Source of the DNA: JBGANR01 sp044222225
GTDB lineage: Bacteria > Actinomycetota > Actinomycetes > Mycobacteriales > Mycobacteriaceae
Assembly: GCA_044222225.1 (NCBI GenBank)
Contig: JBGANR010000002.1
Location: 124,001 to 188,000, forward strand
Direction: 5' to 3'
DNA length: 64,000 bases
The position numbers and the translations under genes were made by a program. The notes under the pieces are model-generated. The model searched no databases. It was not told where the DNA came from and saw only the letters and a list, made by a program, of their open reading frames with translations. Of the stretch, positions 41,428-50,170 are shown piece by piece. Every line of letters begins with the position of its first letter. Positions within the stretch are counted from its first letter, which is position 1.

Positions 41428-43878
41428 ATGATCCGGGTCCGCGATGCACACGAGCATAATCTCGCGCACCTCGATCTGGACGTCCCGCGCGATCGGATCG
41501 TCGCGTTCACCGGTGTCTCCGGCTCCGGCAAGTCGTCGCTGGCCTTCGGGACGATCTTCGCCGAGGCCCAGCGGCGCTTCCTCGAATCCGTCAGTCCGTA
41601 CGCCCGCCGGCTCATGGATCAGGTGCCAGCGACGAGCGTCGGCGACATCACCGGGCTGCCGCCCGCCATCGCACTGCGGCAGTCGCACGGCCACGGCTCG
41701 GCGCGCTCGTCCGTCGGCACGGTGACCAACATCTCCAACTCGCTGCGCATGCTGTTCTCGCGCTTCGGCGACTACCCGGAGGGCGCACCGCGGCTAGATT
41801 CGAACCTGTTCTCGCCGAACACCGCCGAGGGCGGCTGCCCGACCTGCCACGGTCTCGGTCGCGTCCACGACGCCGACGCCGACCTCATGGTGCCGGATCA
41901 CGCGCTGAGCATCCGCGACGGTGCGATCGCCGCGTGGCCGGGGGCGTGGCACGGCAAGAACCTGCGCGACGTCGTCGCCGGGCTCGGCATCGACATCGAC
42001 ATGCCGTGGCGTGATCTGCCGGCCGACCAGCGGGAATGGCTGCTGTTCACCGACGAGGAGCCGACGGTGACGGTGTCGCCGATCCGGGCGGCGCACCAGA
42101 TCCAGCGCGAATACCAGGGCACGTTCACCAGCGCCCGCAGTCACCTGATGCGGACGTTCGCGTCGACGAAGAGCGCCACCCAGCGCATGCGCGTCGCGGC
42201 CTTCCTGCGGTCGCGGCCCTGCGCGGCGTGCGACGGGAAGCGGCTGCGCCCGGAGGCGCTGGCGGTGCGGATCGCCGGCCTGGACATCTCCGCCGCGAGC
42301 GCGCTTTCGCTCGCCGAACTCGCCGATCTGCTGTCCGGCCTCGGCGAGCGGGACGGTGCCCGACTCGTCGCGGACGTCGTCGACCGGGTCCGGGCGCTCG
42401 TCGACCTCGGTCTCGGCTACCTCGCGCTCGACCGGGCCGCTCCGACGCTCTCGGCCGGCGAATTGCAACGGCTGCGGCTCGGCACACAGCTGCGGTCCGG
42501 GCTCTTCGGCGTCCTGTACGTGCTCGACGAGCCGTCCGTCGGGCTGCATCCGTCCGACACCGAGATGCTCATCGCCGCGATCCGGCGCCTACGCGAGTCG
42601 GGCAACTCCGTGTTCGTGGTCGAACACAACCTCGATCTGGTCCGCGCCGCCGATTGGATCGTCGACATCGGGCCGGGCGCCGGCGTCGACGGCGGCCACG
42701 TGCTCTACAGCGGACCGCCGACGGGGCTCGGCGACGTCGCGGCGTCGGCCACCGGCCGTCACCTGATCGGGCATCCGCCGTTGCCGCGGGTTGGCGGCGC
42801 GCTCGACGAGTGGCTCACCGTCACCGGCCTGACCAGCCGAAACCTGCGCGAGCCCGCGGTCCGGTTGCCGCTGCACGCGCTGACGGCCGTCACCGGGCCG
42901 TCGGGGGCGGGCAAGTCGACGCTGCTCGACGGCGTCTGCGCACTCCTCGGGGCGCGGTTCGGCGTCGCCGCGCAGGCGCCCGCGGATCCCGTCGAAGCGG
43001 ACGGTGACGGGGACGGTGTCGACGACGGCGGTGTCGACGTGAGCAGGGCCTCGGTCATCGGCGCCGAGGGCGTCGACCGGCTGGTGCGCGTCGACCAGGA
43101 ACCGATCGGCCGGACCTCCCGCTCCAATCTCGGCACTTACACCGGCCTGTTCGACGTCGTCCGCAAGCTCTTCGCCTCGACGCCGACGGCCCGCGAGCGC
43201 GGTTACAAGGCCGGGCGGTTCTCGTTCAACGTCGCCGGCGGTCGCTGCGAACGCTGCGAGGGGCTGGGGGAGATCTCCGTCGGCATGCTCTTCCTGCCGG
43301 ACGCCGTCTCGCGCTGCCCGGAGTGCGCCGGCGCGCGGTACGAGCCGCAGACGCTGCAGGTCCGCTACGAGGGCATGACGATCGCCGACGTCCTGGCGCT
43401 CAGCGTCGTCGACGCCCGCGCGGCGTTCGACGGCGTCCCGGCGGCCGTCCGGACCCTCGACGCGCTGCTCGACATCGGTCTCGGCCACCTCACCATCGGC
43501 CAGCCCGCGACGACGCTCTCCGGCGGCGAGGCGCAGCGGATCAAGCTCGCGACGGAACTTCAGCGCGTCCGCGGCGGGCACACGGTCTACGTACTCGACG
43601 AGCCGACGTCCGGCCTGCATCCCGCCGACATCGACGACCTCGCCGCGATCCTGCGCCGACTCGTCCTCGGCGCGGCGGCCGGCCGGACCGGGAGCGGCCG
43701 CAGCACCGTCCTGCTCGCCGAGCACGACATGCGCGTCGTCGCGTCCGCCGACTGGGTGCTCGATCTCGGCCCCGGTGGCGGCGACGCCGGTGGCCGCGTC
43801 GTCGCCGCCGGAACACCCGCGGATGTCGCGGCGAACCCGGAGAGCGTGACCGGCCGCTACCTGGCCGCCTACGTCTGA
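41428..43878 (+). CDS. Class II UvrA-like ABC ATPase (UvrA2/DrrC type)
   Basis: 816 residues, shorter than the roughly 950 of housekeeping UvrA, as in class II UvrA proteins that lack the usual UvrB-interaction part. Two ABC modules: Walker A FTGVSGSGKSSLAF near residue 30 and TGPSGAGKSTLLDG near 490; signatures PTLSAGELQRL and TTLSGGEAQRI; Walker B VLDEPSVGL and VLDEPTSGL. Zinc-binding Cys pairs CPTC, CAAC, CERC and CPEC. Relatives give resistance to DNA-binding drugs such as daunorubicin (DrrC); here the role is inferred. Ends in a strong terminator. Confidence 0.9.
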   Translation: MIRVRDAHEHNLAHLDLDVPRDRIVAFTGVSGSGKSSLAFGTIFAEAQRRFLESVSPYARRLMDQVPATSVGDITGLPPAIALRQSHGHGSARSSVGTVTNISNSLRMLFSRFGDYPEGAPRLDSNLFSPNTAEGGCPTCHGLGRVHDADADLMVPDHALSIRDGAIAAWPGAWHGKNLRDVVAGLGIDIDMPWRDLPADQREWLLFTDEEPTVTVSPIRAAHQIQREYQGTFTSARSHLMRTFASTKSATQRMRVAAFLRSRPCAACDGKRLRPEALAVRIAGLDISAASALSLAELADLLSGLGERDGARLVADVVDRVRALVDLGLGYLALDRAAPTLSAGELQRLRLGTQLRSGLFGVLYVLDEPSVGLHPSDTEMLIAAIRRLRESGNSVFVVEHNLDLVRAADWIVDIGPGAGVDGGHVLYSGPPTGLGDVAASATGRHLIGHPPLPRVGGALDEWLTVTGLTSRNLREPAVRLPLHALTAVTGPSGAGKSTLLDGVCALLGARFGVAAQAPADPVEADGDGDGVDDGGVDVSRASVIGAEGVDRLVRVDQEPIGRTSRSNLGTYTGLFDVVRKLFASTPTARERGYKAGRFSFNVAGGRCERCEGLGEISVGMLFLPDAVSRCPECAGARYEPQTLQVRYEGMTIADVLALSVVDARAAFDGVPAAVRTLDALLDIGLGHLTIGQPATTLSGGEAQRIKLATELQRVRGGHTVYVLDEPTSGLHPADIDDLAAILRRLVLGAAAGRTGSGRSTVLLAEHDMRVVASADWVLDLGPGGGDAGGRVVAAGTPADVAANPESVTGRYLAAYV

Positions 43879-43891
43879 CGCCCGGTCTGAA

Positions 43892-43935
43892 ACGTCGCGA
43901 GGCCCGGAGCACAGGTGCTCCGGGCCTCGCGACGT
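43892..43935. terminator. Bidirectional terminator between uvrA2 and pgl
   Basis: 43892-43912 and 43915-43935 are perfectly complementary 21-base arms separated by AG. It starts 14 nt after the uvrA2 stop and ends 7 nt before the stop of the convergent pgl gene, so it should end both transcripts. No T-run, as is normal in high-GC actinobacteria. Confidence 0.85.
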
Positions 43936-43941
43936 GGGTGA

Positions 43942-44667
43942 TCAGTCGAGCAGGGAGGCGGCTCCCGGATCGACGAACCAGACGGTCTCGATCGAGCCGT
44001 GTGCGCCGGCGCACGGCCAGTCGGCCGGATCGGCGCCGCCGACACCGCCCGCGACCGCCTCGGCCTTGCCCTCGCCGGAGACGACGAGCCACACCCGCTT
44101 CGCCGCGGCGACCGCGGGCAGCGTCAGCGTGACGCGGCGCGGCGGCGGCTTCGGCGAATCGGTGACGGCCACCACCGTGCGCTCGGTCTCGGCCGTCGCC
44201 GCGGTGTGCGGGAAGAGCGAGTTGATATGCCCCTCGCCGCCCATCCCGAGCAGATGCACGTCGAACTCCGGCATCGGATCGAGCAGCGCGGCATAGTCCC
44301 GCGCCGCGGCCTCGATGTCGTCGCCGAACGGACCGTCGCTCGTCGCCATCGGGTGGACACGGGCGGGATCGACCGGGACGTGGTCGAGCAGCGCCTCACG
44401 AGCCTGCACCTCGTTGCGCTCCGGATCGCCGGCCGGCAGGTAACGCTCGTCGCCCCAGTAGACGTCGATGCGATCCCAGGCCAGGTCGGCCGTCCGCAGA
44501 GCCCGCAGCAGCGCGATCCCGTTGCCGCCGCCCGTGAGCACCACGGACGCCGAGCCTCGTTCAGCGATCGCCGAGCCGACGACGTCGACGAACCGCGCCG
44601 TCGCGGCGGTGACCGCCGTGTCGGCGTCGTCGAACCGCTCGACGATCAGAGTGGATGCTGTGCTCAT
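43942..44667 (-). CDS. pgl: 6-phosphogluconolactonase
   Basis: Hydrolyses 6-phosphogluconolactone in the oxidative pentose phosphate pathway. 241 residues from the ATG at 44667. VVLTGGGNGIALLRAL, DVYWGDERYLPAGDPERN and LLGMGGEGHINSLFPHTA are the family blocks. It is called devB in mycobacteria, where opcA and zwf lie between it and tal; here tal is only 14 nt upstream. Its substrate-producing enzyme, glucose-6-phosphate dehydrogenase, is not in the window. Confidence 0.94.
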   Translation of the reverse strand: MSTASTLIVERFDDADTAVTAATARFVDVVGSAIAERGSASVVLTGGGNGIALLRALRTADLAWDRIDVYWGDERYLPAGDPERNEVQAREALLDHVPVDPARVHPMATSDGPFGDDIEAAARDYAALLDPMPEFDVHLLGMGGEGHINSLFPHTAATAETERTVVAVTDSPKPPPRRVTLTLPAVAAAKRVWLVVSGEGKAEAVAGGVGGADPADWPCAGAHGSIETVWFVDPGAASLLD

Positions 44668-44681
44668 CGGAGATCGAGCCG

Positions 44682-45794
44682 TCAGTCGCGCGCGGCGTCG
44701 AGCTGCTTGGCCGTGGCCTGCAGGAGGTCCTCCCACGACGCCTCGAACTTCTCGACGCCCTCGGACTCCAGCACCTCGAAGACGTCGGCGAGGTCGACGC
44801 CCGCAGCCGAGATCGCGTCGAACTCGGCCTGCGAAGCGTCGGCGAGTCCGACGATCGAACCCTCCACCACGGTGCCGTGATCGGCGAACGCCTCCAGCGT
44901 CTTCTCCGGGACCGTGTTGACGGTGCCGGGGGCGACGAGGTCGGAGACGTACAGCGTGTCCGAGTAGTCCGGGTTCTTGACGCCGGTCGACGCCCACAGC
45001 GGACGCTGCGGGTTGGCGCCGGAGAGCGCCGCGAACCGCTCGCCGCCTTCGAAGACCCCCTGGTAGGCGGCGTAGGCGAGACGCGCGTTGGCCAGCGCCG
45101 CCTTGCCGCGCAGCGCGAGCGCGTCGCCGCCGAGCGCCTCGAGTCGCTTGTCGATCTCGGAGTCGACGCGCGAGACGAAGAACGAGGCGACCGAGTGGAT
45201 CGAGGAGAGGTCGCGGCCGGCCTGGCGCGCCTTCTCGAGGCCCTCCAGGTAGGCGTCCATGACGCCGAGGTAGCGCTCGACCGAGAAGATGAGCGTCACG
45301 TTGACGCTCACGCCCTCGCCGATCACGGCCGCGATCGCCGGCAGGCCCGCGAGCGTCGCCGGGATCTTGATGAGGACGTTCGGCCGGTCGACGATCTTCC
45401 ACAGCTCGAGCGCCTGGGCCACCGTGGCCTCGGTCTCGTGGGCCAGCCGGGGATCGACCTCGATCGAGACGCGGCCGTCGACGCCGCCGGACGCCTCGTA
45501 GATCGGCGCCAGGATGTCGCAGGCCGCACGGACGTCGTCGGTGGTCGCCGTGCGGATGACGGCGTCGACGTCTGCGCCGCGGGCGGCGAGCTCGCTGAGC
45601 TGGCCGGCGTAGGCGGTGCCCTTGGAGAGGGCGGCCTGGAAGATCGACGGGTTGGTGGTGACGCCGACGATCGATCGGGTGGCGACGAGTTCGGCGAGGT
45701 TGCCGGACTGGATGCGCTCGCGCGACAGGTCGTCGAGCCACACCGAGACGCCGGCGGCCGACAGTGCGGCGAGATTGGGGTTCTGCTCACTCAT
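44682..45794 (-). CDS. tal: Transaldolase
   Basis: Moves a three-carbon unit between sugar phosphates. 370 residues, usual for the long actinobacterial form. SVWLDDLSRERIQSGNL, VTTNPSIFQAAL and NVLIKIPAT (Schiff-base Lys) are clear, as is FVSRVDSEIDKRL. It follows tkt by 34 nt; the two are surely one operon with pgl. Confidence 0.96.
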   Translation of the reverse strand: MSEQNPNLAALSAAGVSVWLDDLSRERIQSGNLAELVATRSIVGVTTNPSIFQAALSKGTAYAGQLSELAARGADVDAVIRTATTDDVRAACDILAPIYEASGGVDGRVSIEVDPRLAHETEATVAQALELWKIVDRPNVLIKIPATLAGLPAIAAVIGEGVSVNVTLIFSVERYLGVMDAYLEGLEKARQAGRDLSSIHSVASFFVSRVDSEIDKRLEALGGDALALRGKAALANARLAYAAYQGVFEGGERFAALSGANPQRPLWASTGVKNPDYSDTLYVSDLVAPGTVNTVPEKTLEAFADHGTVVEGSIVGLADASQAEFDAISAAGVDLADVFEVLESEGVEKFEASWEDLLQATAKQLDAARD

Positions 45795-45828
45795 GACGGG
45801 TTCCTCCGAGTTGCTTGTGAGGTGTGGT

Positions 45829-47910
45829 TCAGCGGTCGAGGGTGCGCTGCGCGGCCGCGACGACGGCCTCCGCCGTCAGGCCGAACTCGCGGTAAAGGAT
45901 CTTGTAGTCCGCCGAGGCGCCGAAGTGCTCCAGCGAGACGATCTCGCCCGAGTCGCCGACGATGCGGTACCACGGCATGGCGATGCCGGCCTCGATGACG
46001 ACGCGCGGCACGCCGACGGGCAGCACGCTGTTGCGGTAGTCCTCGTCCTGCTCGTCGAACCACTCGAGGCACGGCATGGAGACGACGCGCGCGCCGACGC
46101 CGTTGCCGGCGAGCGTCGCGGCCGCCTCGACGGCGATCTCGACCTCGGAACCGGTACTGATGAGGACGACGTCGGTCGTGCCGTTCTCCGGCTCGACGAG
46201 CACGTAGCCGCCGCGGGCGACGCCCTCGCGGCTCGTGCCCTCGAGGATCGCGACGTTCTGCCGGGTCAGCACGATGCCCACCGGGTGGTCGTGCCGCGCG
46301 AGCAGCGCGGCCCACGCGTAGGCCGTCTCGTTGGCGTCGGCCGGCCGGACCACGTCCAGGCCGGGGATCGCGCGCAGCGCGGCGAGGTGCTCGACGGGCT
46401 GGTGCGTCGGGCCGTCCTCACCGAGGCCGATGGAGTCGTGCGTCCAGACGTAGATCGGGTCGATGCCCATGAGGGCGGCGAGCCGGACGGCGGGGCGCAT
46501 GTAGTCGGCGAACTGCAGGAACGTGCCGCCGTAGGCGCGCGTCGGGCCGTGCAGCACGATGCCGGAGAGGATCGACGCCATCGCGTGCTCGCGGATGCCG
46601 AAGTGCAGCGTGCGGCCGTACGGCTGCGCGGTCCACTTCGAGGTGCTGATCGACGCGGGGCCGAAGGACGGCTCCCCGGTCATCGTCGTGTTGTTCGAGC
46701 CGGCGAGGTCGGCCGAGCCGCCCCACAGCTCCGGCAGCACCGGGGCGAGCGCGTCGAGGACCTTGCCCGACGCCGAGCGCGTCGCGACGGCCTTGTCGCC
46801 GGGCTGCCACGACGGCAGCGCGTCCTCCCAGCCCTCGGGCAGCTCGTACGCGGTGAGCCGGTCGAGGAGCGCCTTGCGCTCCGGGTTGGCGGCGGCCCAG
46901 GCGTCGAAGGCCTCGTCCCACTCGCCGTGGGCGGTCGCGCCGCGGACGAGCAGGGACCGGGTGTGGGCGAGCACCTCGTCGGTGACCTCGAAGTCCTGCT
47001 CCGGGTCGAAGCCGAGGATCTCCTTGGTCGCGGCGACCTCGGCGGGGCCGAGCGCCGAGCCGTGCACGCCGCCGGTGTTCTGCTTGGTGGGGGCCGGGAA
47101 GCCGATGATCGTGCGCAGCACGATGATGGACGGCTTGTCGGTGACGGCCTTGGCCGCCTCGATCGCCGCCTCGATCTCGACGATGTTCTCGCCGCCGTCG
47201 ACCTTCTGCACGTGCCAGCCGTACGCCTCGTAGCGGGCGGCGACGTCCTCCGACAGGGCGATGTCGGTGTGATCCTCGATCGAGATCTTGTTGTCGTCGT
47301 AGAAGAGGATGAGGTTGCCGAGCTGCTGGGTGCCCGCGAGCGAGCTGGCCTCGCTGGTCACACCCTCCTCGATGTCGCCGTCGGAGGCGATGACGTAGAT
47401 GTGGTGGTCGAACGGGCTGGCGCCGGGTGCGGCCTCCGGATCGAAGAGGCCCCGCTCACGACGGGCCGCCATCGCCATGCCGACGGCCGACGCGAGTCCC
47501 TGGCCCAGCGGCCCGGTCGTGATCTCGACGCCCTTGGTGTGCCGGAACTCGGGATGGCCCGGGGTCAGCGAGTCCCACGTGCGCAGATCCTTGATGTCCT
47601 GCAGCTCGAGCCCGAAGCCGCCGAGGAAGAGCTGGACGTAGAGGGTGAGGCTGGAGTGGCCGCAGGAGAGCACGAACCGGTCGCGGCCGAGCCACTCGGG
47701 ATCGGCCGGATCGTGGCGCATCGCGCGCTGGAACAGGGTGTAGGCCAGGGGCGCGAGGCTCATCGCGGTGCCCGGGTGGCCGTTGCCGACCCGCTGCACG
47801 GCGTCGGCGGCGAGGAGCCGAGCGGTGTCGACCGCCCGCGTGTCCGTGTCGGTCCAGTCGTCCGGGTGGACGGCCGTGGTCAGCGTGCGGATGTCATCGG
47901 TTACGGACAC
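45829..47910 (-). CDS. tkt: Transketolase
   Basis: Thiamine-diphosphate enzyme transferring two-carbon units in the pentose phosphate pathway. 693 residues from the GTG at 47910, with GAGGAG about 11 nt upstream; an in-frame ATG at 47964 would add 18 unconserved residues. GNGHPGTAMSLAPLAYTLF, SCGHSSLTLYVQLFLGG, the ThDP motif region VIASDGDIEEGVTSEASSLAG with DDNKISIEDHTD, and the pyrimidine-domain FGIREHAMASILSGI are present. First gene of the tkt-tal-pgl operon; a 195-bp gap with divergent promoters separates it from ctaB. Confidence 0.96.
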   Translation of the reverse strand: MSVTDDIRTLTTAVHPDDWTDTDTRAVDTARLLAADAVQRVGNGHPGTAMSLAPLAYTLFQRAMRHDPADPEWLGRDRFVLSCGHSSLTLYVQLFLGGFGLELQDIKDLRTWDSLTPGHPEFRHTKGVEITTGPLGQGLASAVGMAMAARRERGLFDPEAAPGASPFDHHIYVIASDGDIEEGVTSEASSLAGTQQLGNLILFYDDNKISIEDHTDIALSEDVAARYEAYGWHVQKVDGGENIVEIEAAIEAAKAVTDKPSIIVLRTIIGFPAPTKQNTGGVHGSALGPAEVAATKEILGFDPEQDFEVTDEVLAHTRSLLVRGATAHGEWDEAFDAWAAANPERKALLDRLTAYELPEGWEDALPSWQPGDKAVATRSASGKVLDALAPVLPELWGGSADLAGSNNTTMTGEPSFGPASISTSKWTAQPYGRTLHFGIREHAMASILSGIVLHGPTRAYGGTFLQFADYMRPAVRLAALMGIDPIYVWTHDSIGLGEDGPTHQPVEHLAALRAIPGLDVVRPADANETAYAWAALLARHDHPVGIVLTRQNVAILEGTSREGVARGGYVLVEPENGTTDVVLISTGSEVEIAVEAAATLAGNGVGARVVSMPCLEWFDEQDEDYRNSVLPVGVPRVVIEAGIAMPWYRIVGDSGEIVSLEHFGASADYKILYREFGLTAEAVVAAAQRTLDR

Positions 47911-48105
47911 GATGGGGTTCTCTCCTCGCGGCTTGGGAACGACACCGGCATGTCGACGAAACACCTGCCGGTGGAATCGCGTCTCAGCCTAGACCCGGTG
48001 CCGGACACGCGCAGGCGATCATCGATGCGGGCGGCGGCCGATTGAGGCGATCGGGTGTCCGCGTTCTACCATCGTCTGTAGTAGACGTCATCGCGAGGAG
48101 CTCAC

Positions 48106-49065
48106 GTGAGGTTTGGCCACGACGGCAGCGACACGATCGGTGCCGGAGGCGTCAGCGCCTCGAGCGGTTCCATCCGTGACATCGGGCTCGCATATCTCGC
48201 GTTGACCAAGCCTCGGGTGATCGAGCTGTTGCTGGTCGCGACGATCCCGGTCATGCTGTTCGCCGACCGCGGTGCGGTGCCGTTCGGGCTCATCGCGTCG
48301 ACGTTCCTCGGCGGTTGGCTCGGCGCCGCGAGCGCGAACACGCTCAACATGGTCGTCGACTACGACATCGACCAGAAGATGCGCCGCACCCGCCGGCGGC
48401 CGCTGGCCCAGGGCACCGTCCCGCGGGCCAACGCGTTCGTGTTCGGCATCATCCTCGGCGCGGCGTCGTTCACGGTGCTCACCTTGCAGGCCAATCTGCT
48501 GTCGGCGCTGCTCGTCATGGCGACGATCGCGTTCTACGTCTTCGTGTACACGATGATCCTCAAGCGCCGGACCTGGCAGAACGTCGTCTGGGGCGGCGCC
48601 GCCGGCTGTATGCCGGTGCTCGTCGGGTGGGCCGCCGTGACGGGCACGATCGGCTGGCAGCCCATCGTGCTGTTCCTCGTCATCTTCTTCTGGACGCCGC
48701 CGCACACCTGGGCGCTCGCGATGCGCTACAAGGAGGACTACGCGAACGCCGGCGTCCCCATGCTGCCGGTGATCGCCACCCAGGAGCACGTGACCAAGCA
48801 GATGCTCTGGTACACCGTCGCCACCGTCATCAGTTCGTTCGTGCTGGTGCCGGCCGCGGGACTCATCTACGGTGTGGTCGCGCTCGTGTCCGGTGTCTGG
48901 TTCGTGTATGTCGTCGCCAAGCTCTACCTCGATGTCCGCGCCGGACGTCCGAACAAGCCGTACTCGGTGTTCATGCGCTCCAATGAATACCTCTCGCTGC
49001 TCTTCTGCGGGCTCGCCGTCGACGCGATCCTCGGATTCCGGACGGTCGCCGAGCTGATCGGCTGA
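48106..49065 (+). CDS. ctaB: Protohaem IX farnesyltransferase (haem O synthase)
   Basis: Adds farnesyl to haem b to give haem O for aa3-type cytochrome oxidase. 319 residues, GTG start with GAGGAG upstream. Eight or nine membrane helices; LTKPRVIELLLVATIPVML, the prenyl-diphosphate site NMVVDYDIDQKMRRTRRRPL and WTPPHTWALAMRYKEDY are typical. ctaA, the next enzyme, lies 2.5 kb downstream. Followed by a 29-bp inverted repeat. Confidence 0.95.
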   Translation: MRFGHDGSDTIGAGGVSASSGSIRDIGLAYLALTKPRVIELLLVATIPVMLFADRGAVPFGLIASTFLGGWLGAASANTLNMVVDYDIDQKMRRTRRRPLAQGTVPRANAFVFGIILGAASFTVLTLQANLLSALLVMATIAFYVFVYTMILKRRTWQNVVWGGAAGCMPVLVGWAAVTGTIGWQPIVLFLVIFFWTPPHTWALAMRYKEDYANAGVPMLPVIATQEHVTKQMLWYTVATVISSFVLVPAAGLIYGVVALVSGVWFVYVVAKLYLDVRAGRPNKPYSVFMRSNEYLSLLFCGLAVDAILGFRTVAELIG

Positions 49066-49078
49066 TCGGCGCTTCTTC

Positions 49079-49171
49079 TACTCGGCGGTACCTGTCGCTG
49101 TGCGGGCTCACGTGACGACATACGTCGCGAAGCGTCGCGAAGGCCCGCACAGCGACAGGTACCGCCGAGTA
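49079..49171. repeat. Large perfect inverted repeat between ctaB and qor
   Basis: 49079-49107 and 49143-49171 are 29-base perfect complements around a 35-nt spacer that itself contains CGTCGCGAAGCGTCGCGA, a short tandem repeat. It starts 13 nt after ctaB and overlaps or abuts the 3' end of the convergent oxidoreductase gene (stop at 49174). It can act as a bidirectional terminator, but its length and spacer also fit a small palindromic mobile repeat. Confidence 0.9.
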
Positions 49172-49173
49172 CG

Positions 49174-50124
49174 TCAGGGCAGCAGGACGATCTTCCCGCG
49201 TGGCCACCGCTCGCCGTGTGCACGAGCGGCCTCCGCCAGCGGCAACGTGGCGGCGATGGTCACCCGCAGGGAGCCGTCGGTTGCCGCCGCCAGCAACGGT
49301 TCGCGTGCCGCACGTCGGTTCCGTCGGCTCCGTTCGGTGGATCCGTCGATGACGAGGACGTCGGACGCTCGGCTGAAGGCGGCGATGCTGACGATCCTGG
49401 ACCGATCGGAGACGAGCGCGAGTGAGGCGTCGACGGCGTCGTCGGTGCCCGCGGTGTCGAGAACGGCGTCGACGTTCGGCGTCAGGGCGCGGATCTCATC
49501 GAGCATCGCCGGCCCGTGCGTGACGGGCCGCACGCCGATCTCCCGCAGCGCGTCGTGGTTGGCGGCCGACGCGGTGCCGATGACGTCGGCGCCGCGGGCG
49601 ATGGCGAGCTGGGCGGCCACGAAGCCGACGCCGCCGGATGCACCGTGCACGAGGACGACATCCCCGGCGCCGACGTTCGCGGTCTCGACGAGGTCGGCGG
49701 CCGTGCCGCCCGCGCTCAGCAGCCCGCCGGCCTCGGCCCAGCCGAGACCGGCGGGCTTGCGGACCACGGCGTCGGCGGCCGCGACGATCCGCGTCGCGTA
49801 GGCGGCCTTCGCGGGCGAGACGACGACCTCGTCGCCGACGATGATCGGCTCGCCGCCGGCGTAGCGGGCCTCGGCTCCGGCCTGCTCGACGACGCCCGCC
49901 GCCTCCAGCCCCAGCGCGATCGGCAGCTTGGCTGCGTCACGTCCGAAGGCGCCGGAGTACTGCTTGCGGTCGTACGGGTTGACGCCCGCCGCCCGGACGG
50001 CGACGACGACGTCCGCGGGGCCGGGCTCGGGCAGCGCCGCGGTCTGCAGGCGCAGCACCTCCGGTCCGCCGTAGTCGACGGCGACGATGCGATCGGTGCT
50101 GAGGGCGGTCGAGGAGGTGCTCAT
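49174..50124 (-). CDS. Zinc-independent quinone oxidoreductase / medium-chain dehydrogenase
   Basis: 316 residues of the MDR superfamily. AAGVNPYDRKQYSGAF in the catalytic domain lacks zinc ligands, and VLVHGASGGVGFVAAQLAIARG is the NADPH-binding loop. C-terminus EAARAHGERWPRGKIVLLP is family-typical. NADPH-dependent reduction of quinones or enones is likely; the substrate is unknown. A second MDR gene lies 46 nt upstream on the same strand, and the two are about as similar as distant family members. Confidence 0.9.
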   Translation of the reverse strand: MSTSSTALSTDRIVAVDYGGPEVLRLQTAALPEPGPADVVVAVRAAGVNPYDRKQYSGAFGRDAAKLPIALGLEAAGVVEQAGAEARYAGGEPIIVGDEVVVSPAKAAYATRIVAAADAVVRKPAGLGWAEAGGLLSAGGTAADLVETANVGAGDVVLVHGASGGVGFVAAQLAIARGADVIGTASAANHDALREIGVRPVTHGPAMLDEIRALTPNVDAVLDTAGTDDAVDASLALVSDRSRIVSIAAFSRASDVLVIDGSTERSRRNRRAAREPLLAAATDGSLRVTIAATLPLAEAARAHGERWPRGKIVLLP

Positions 50125-50170
50125 TGTCGAGCCAACCGTCGTCCCGGCGACGGCATTCCCGCAGGCCGGC

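Noticed and set aside
41428..43878. Housekeeping UvrA
   Set aside because: Too short (816 residues) and isolated from uvrB; zinc and signature layout fits class II UvrA instead.
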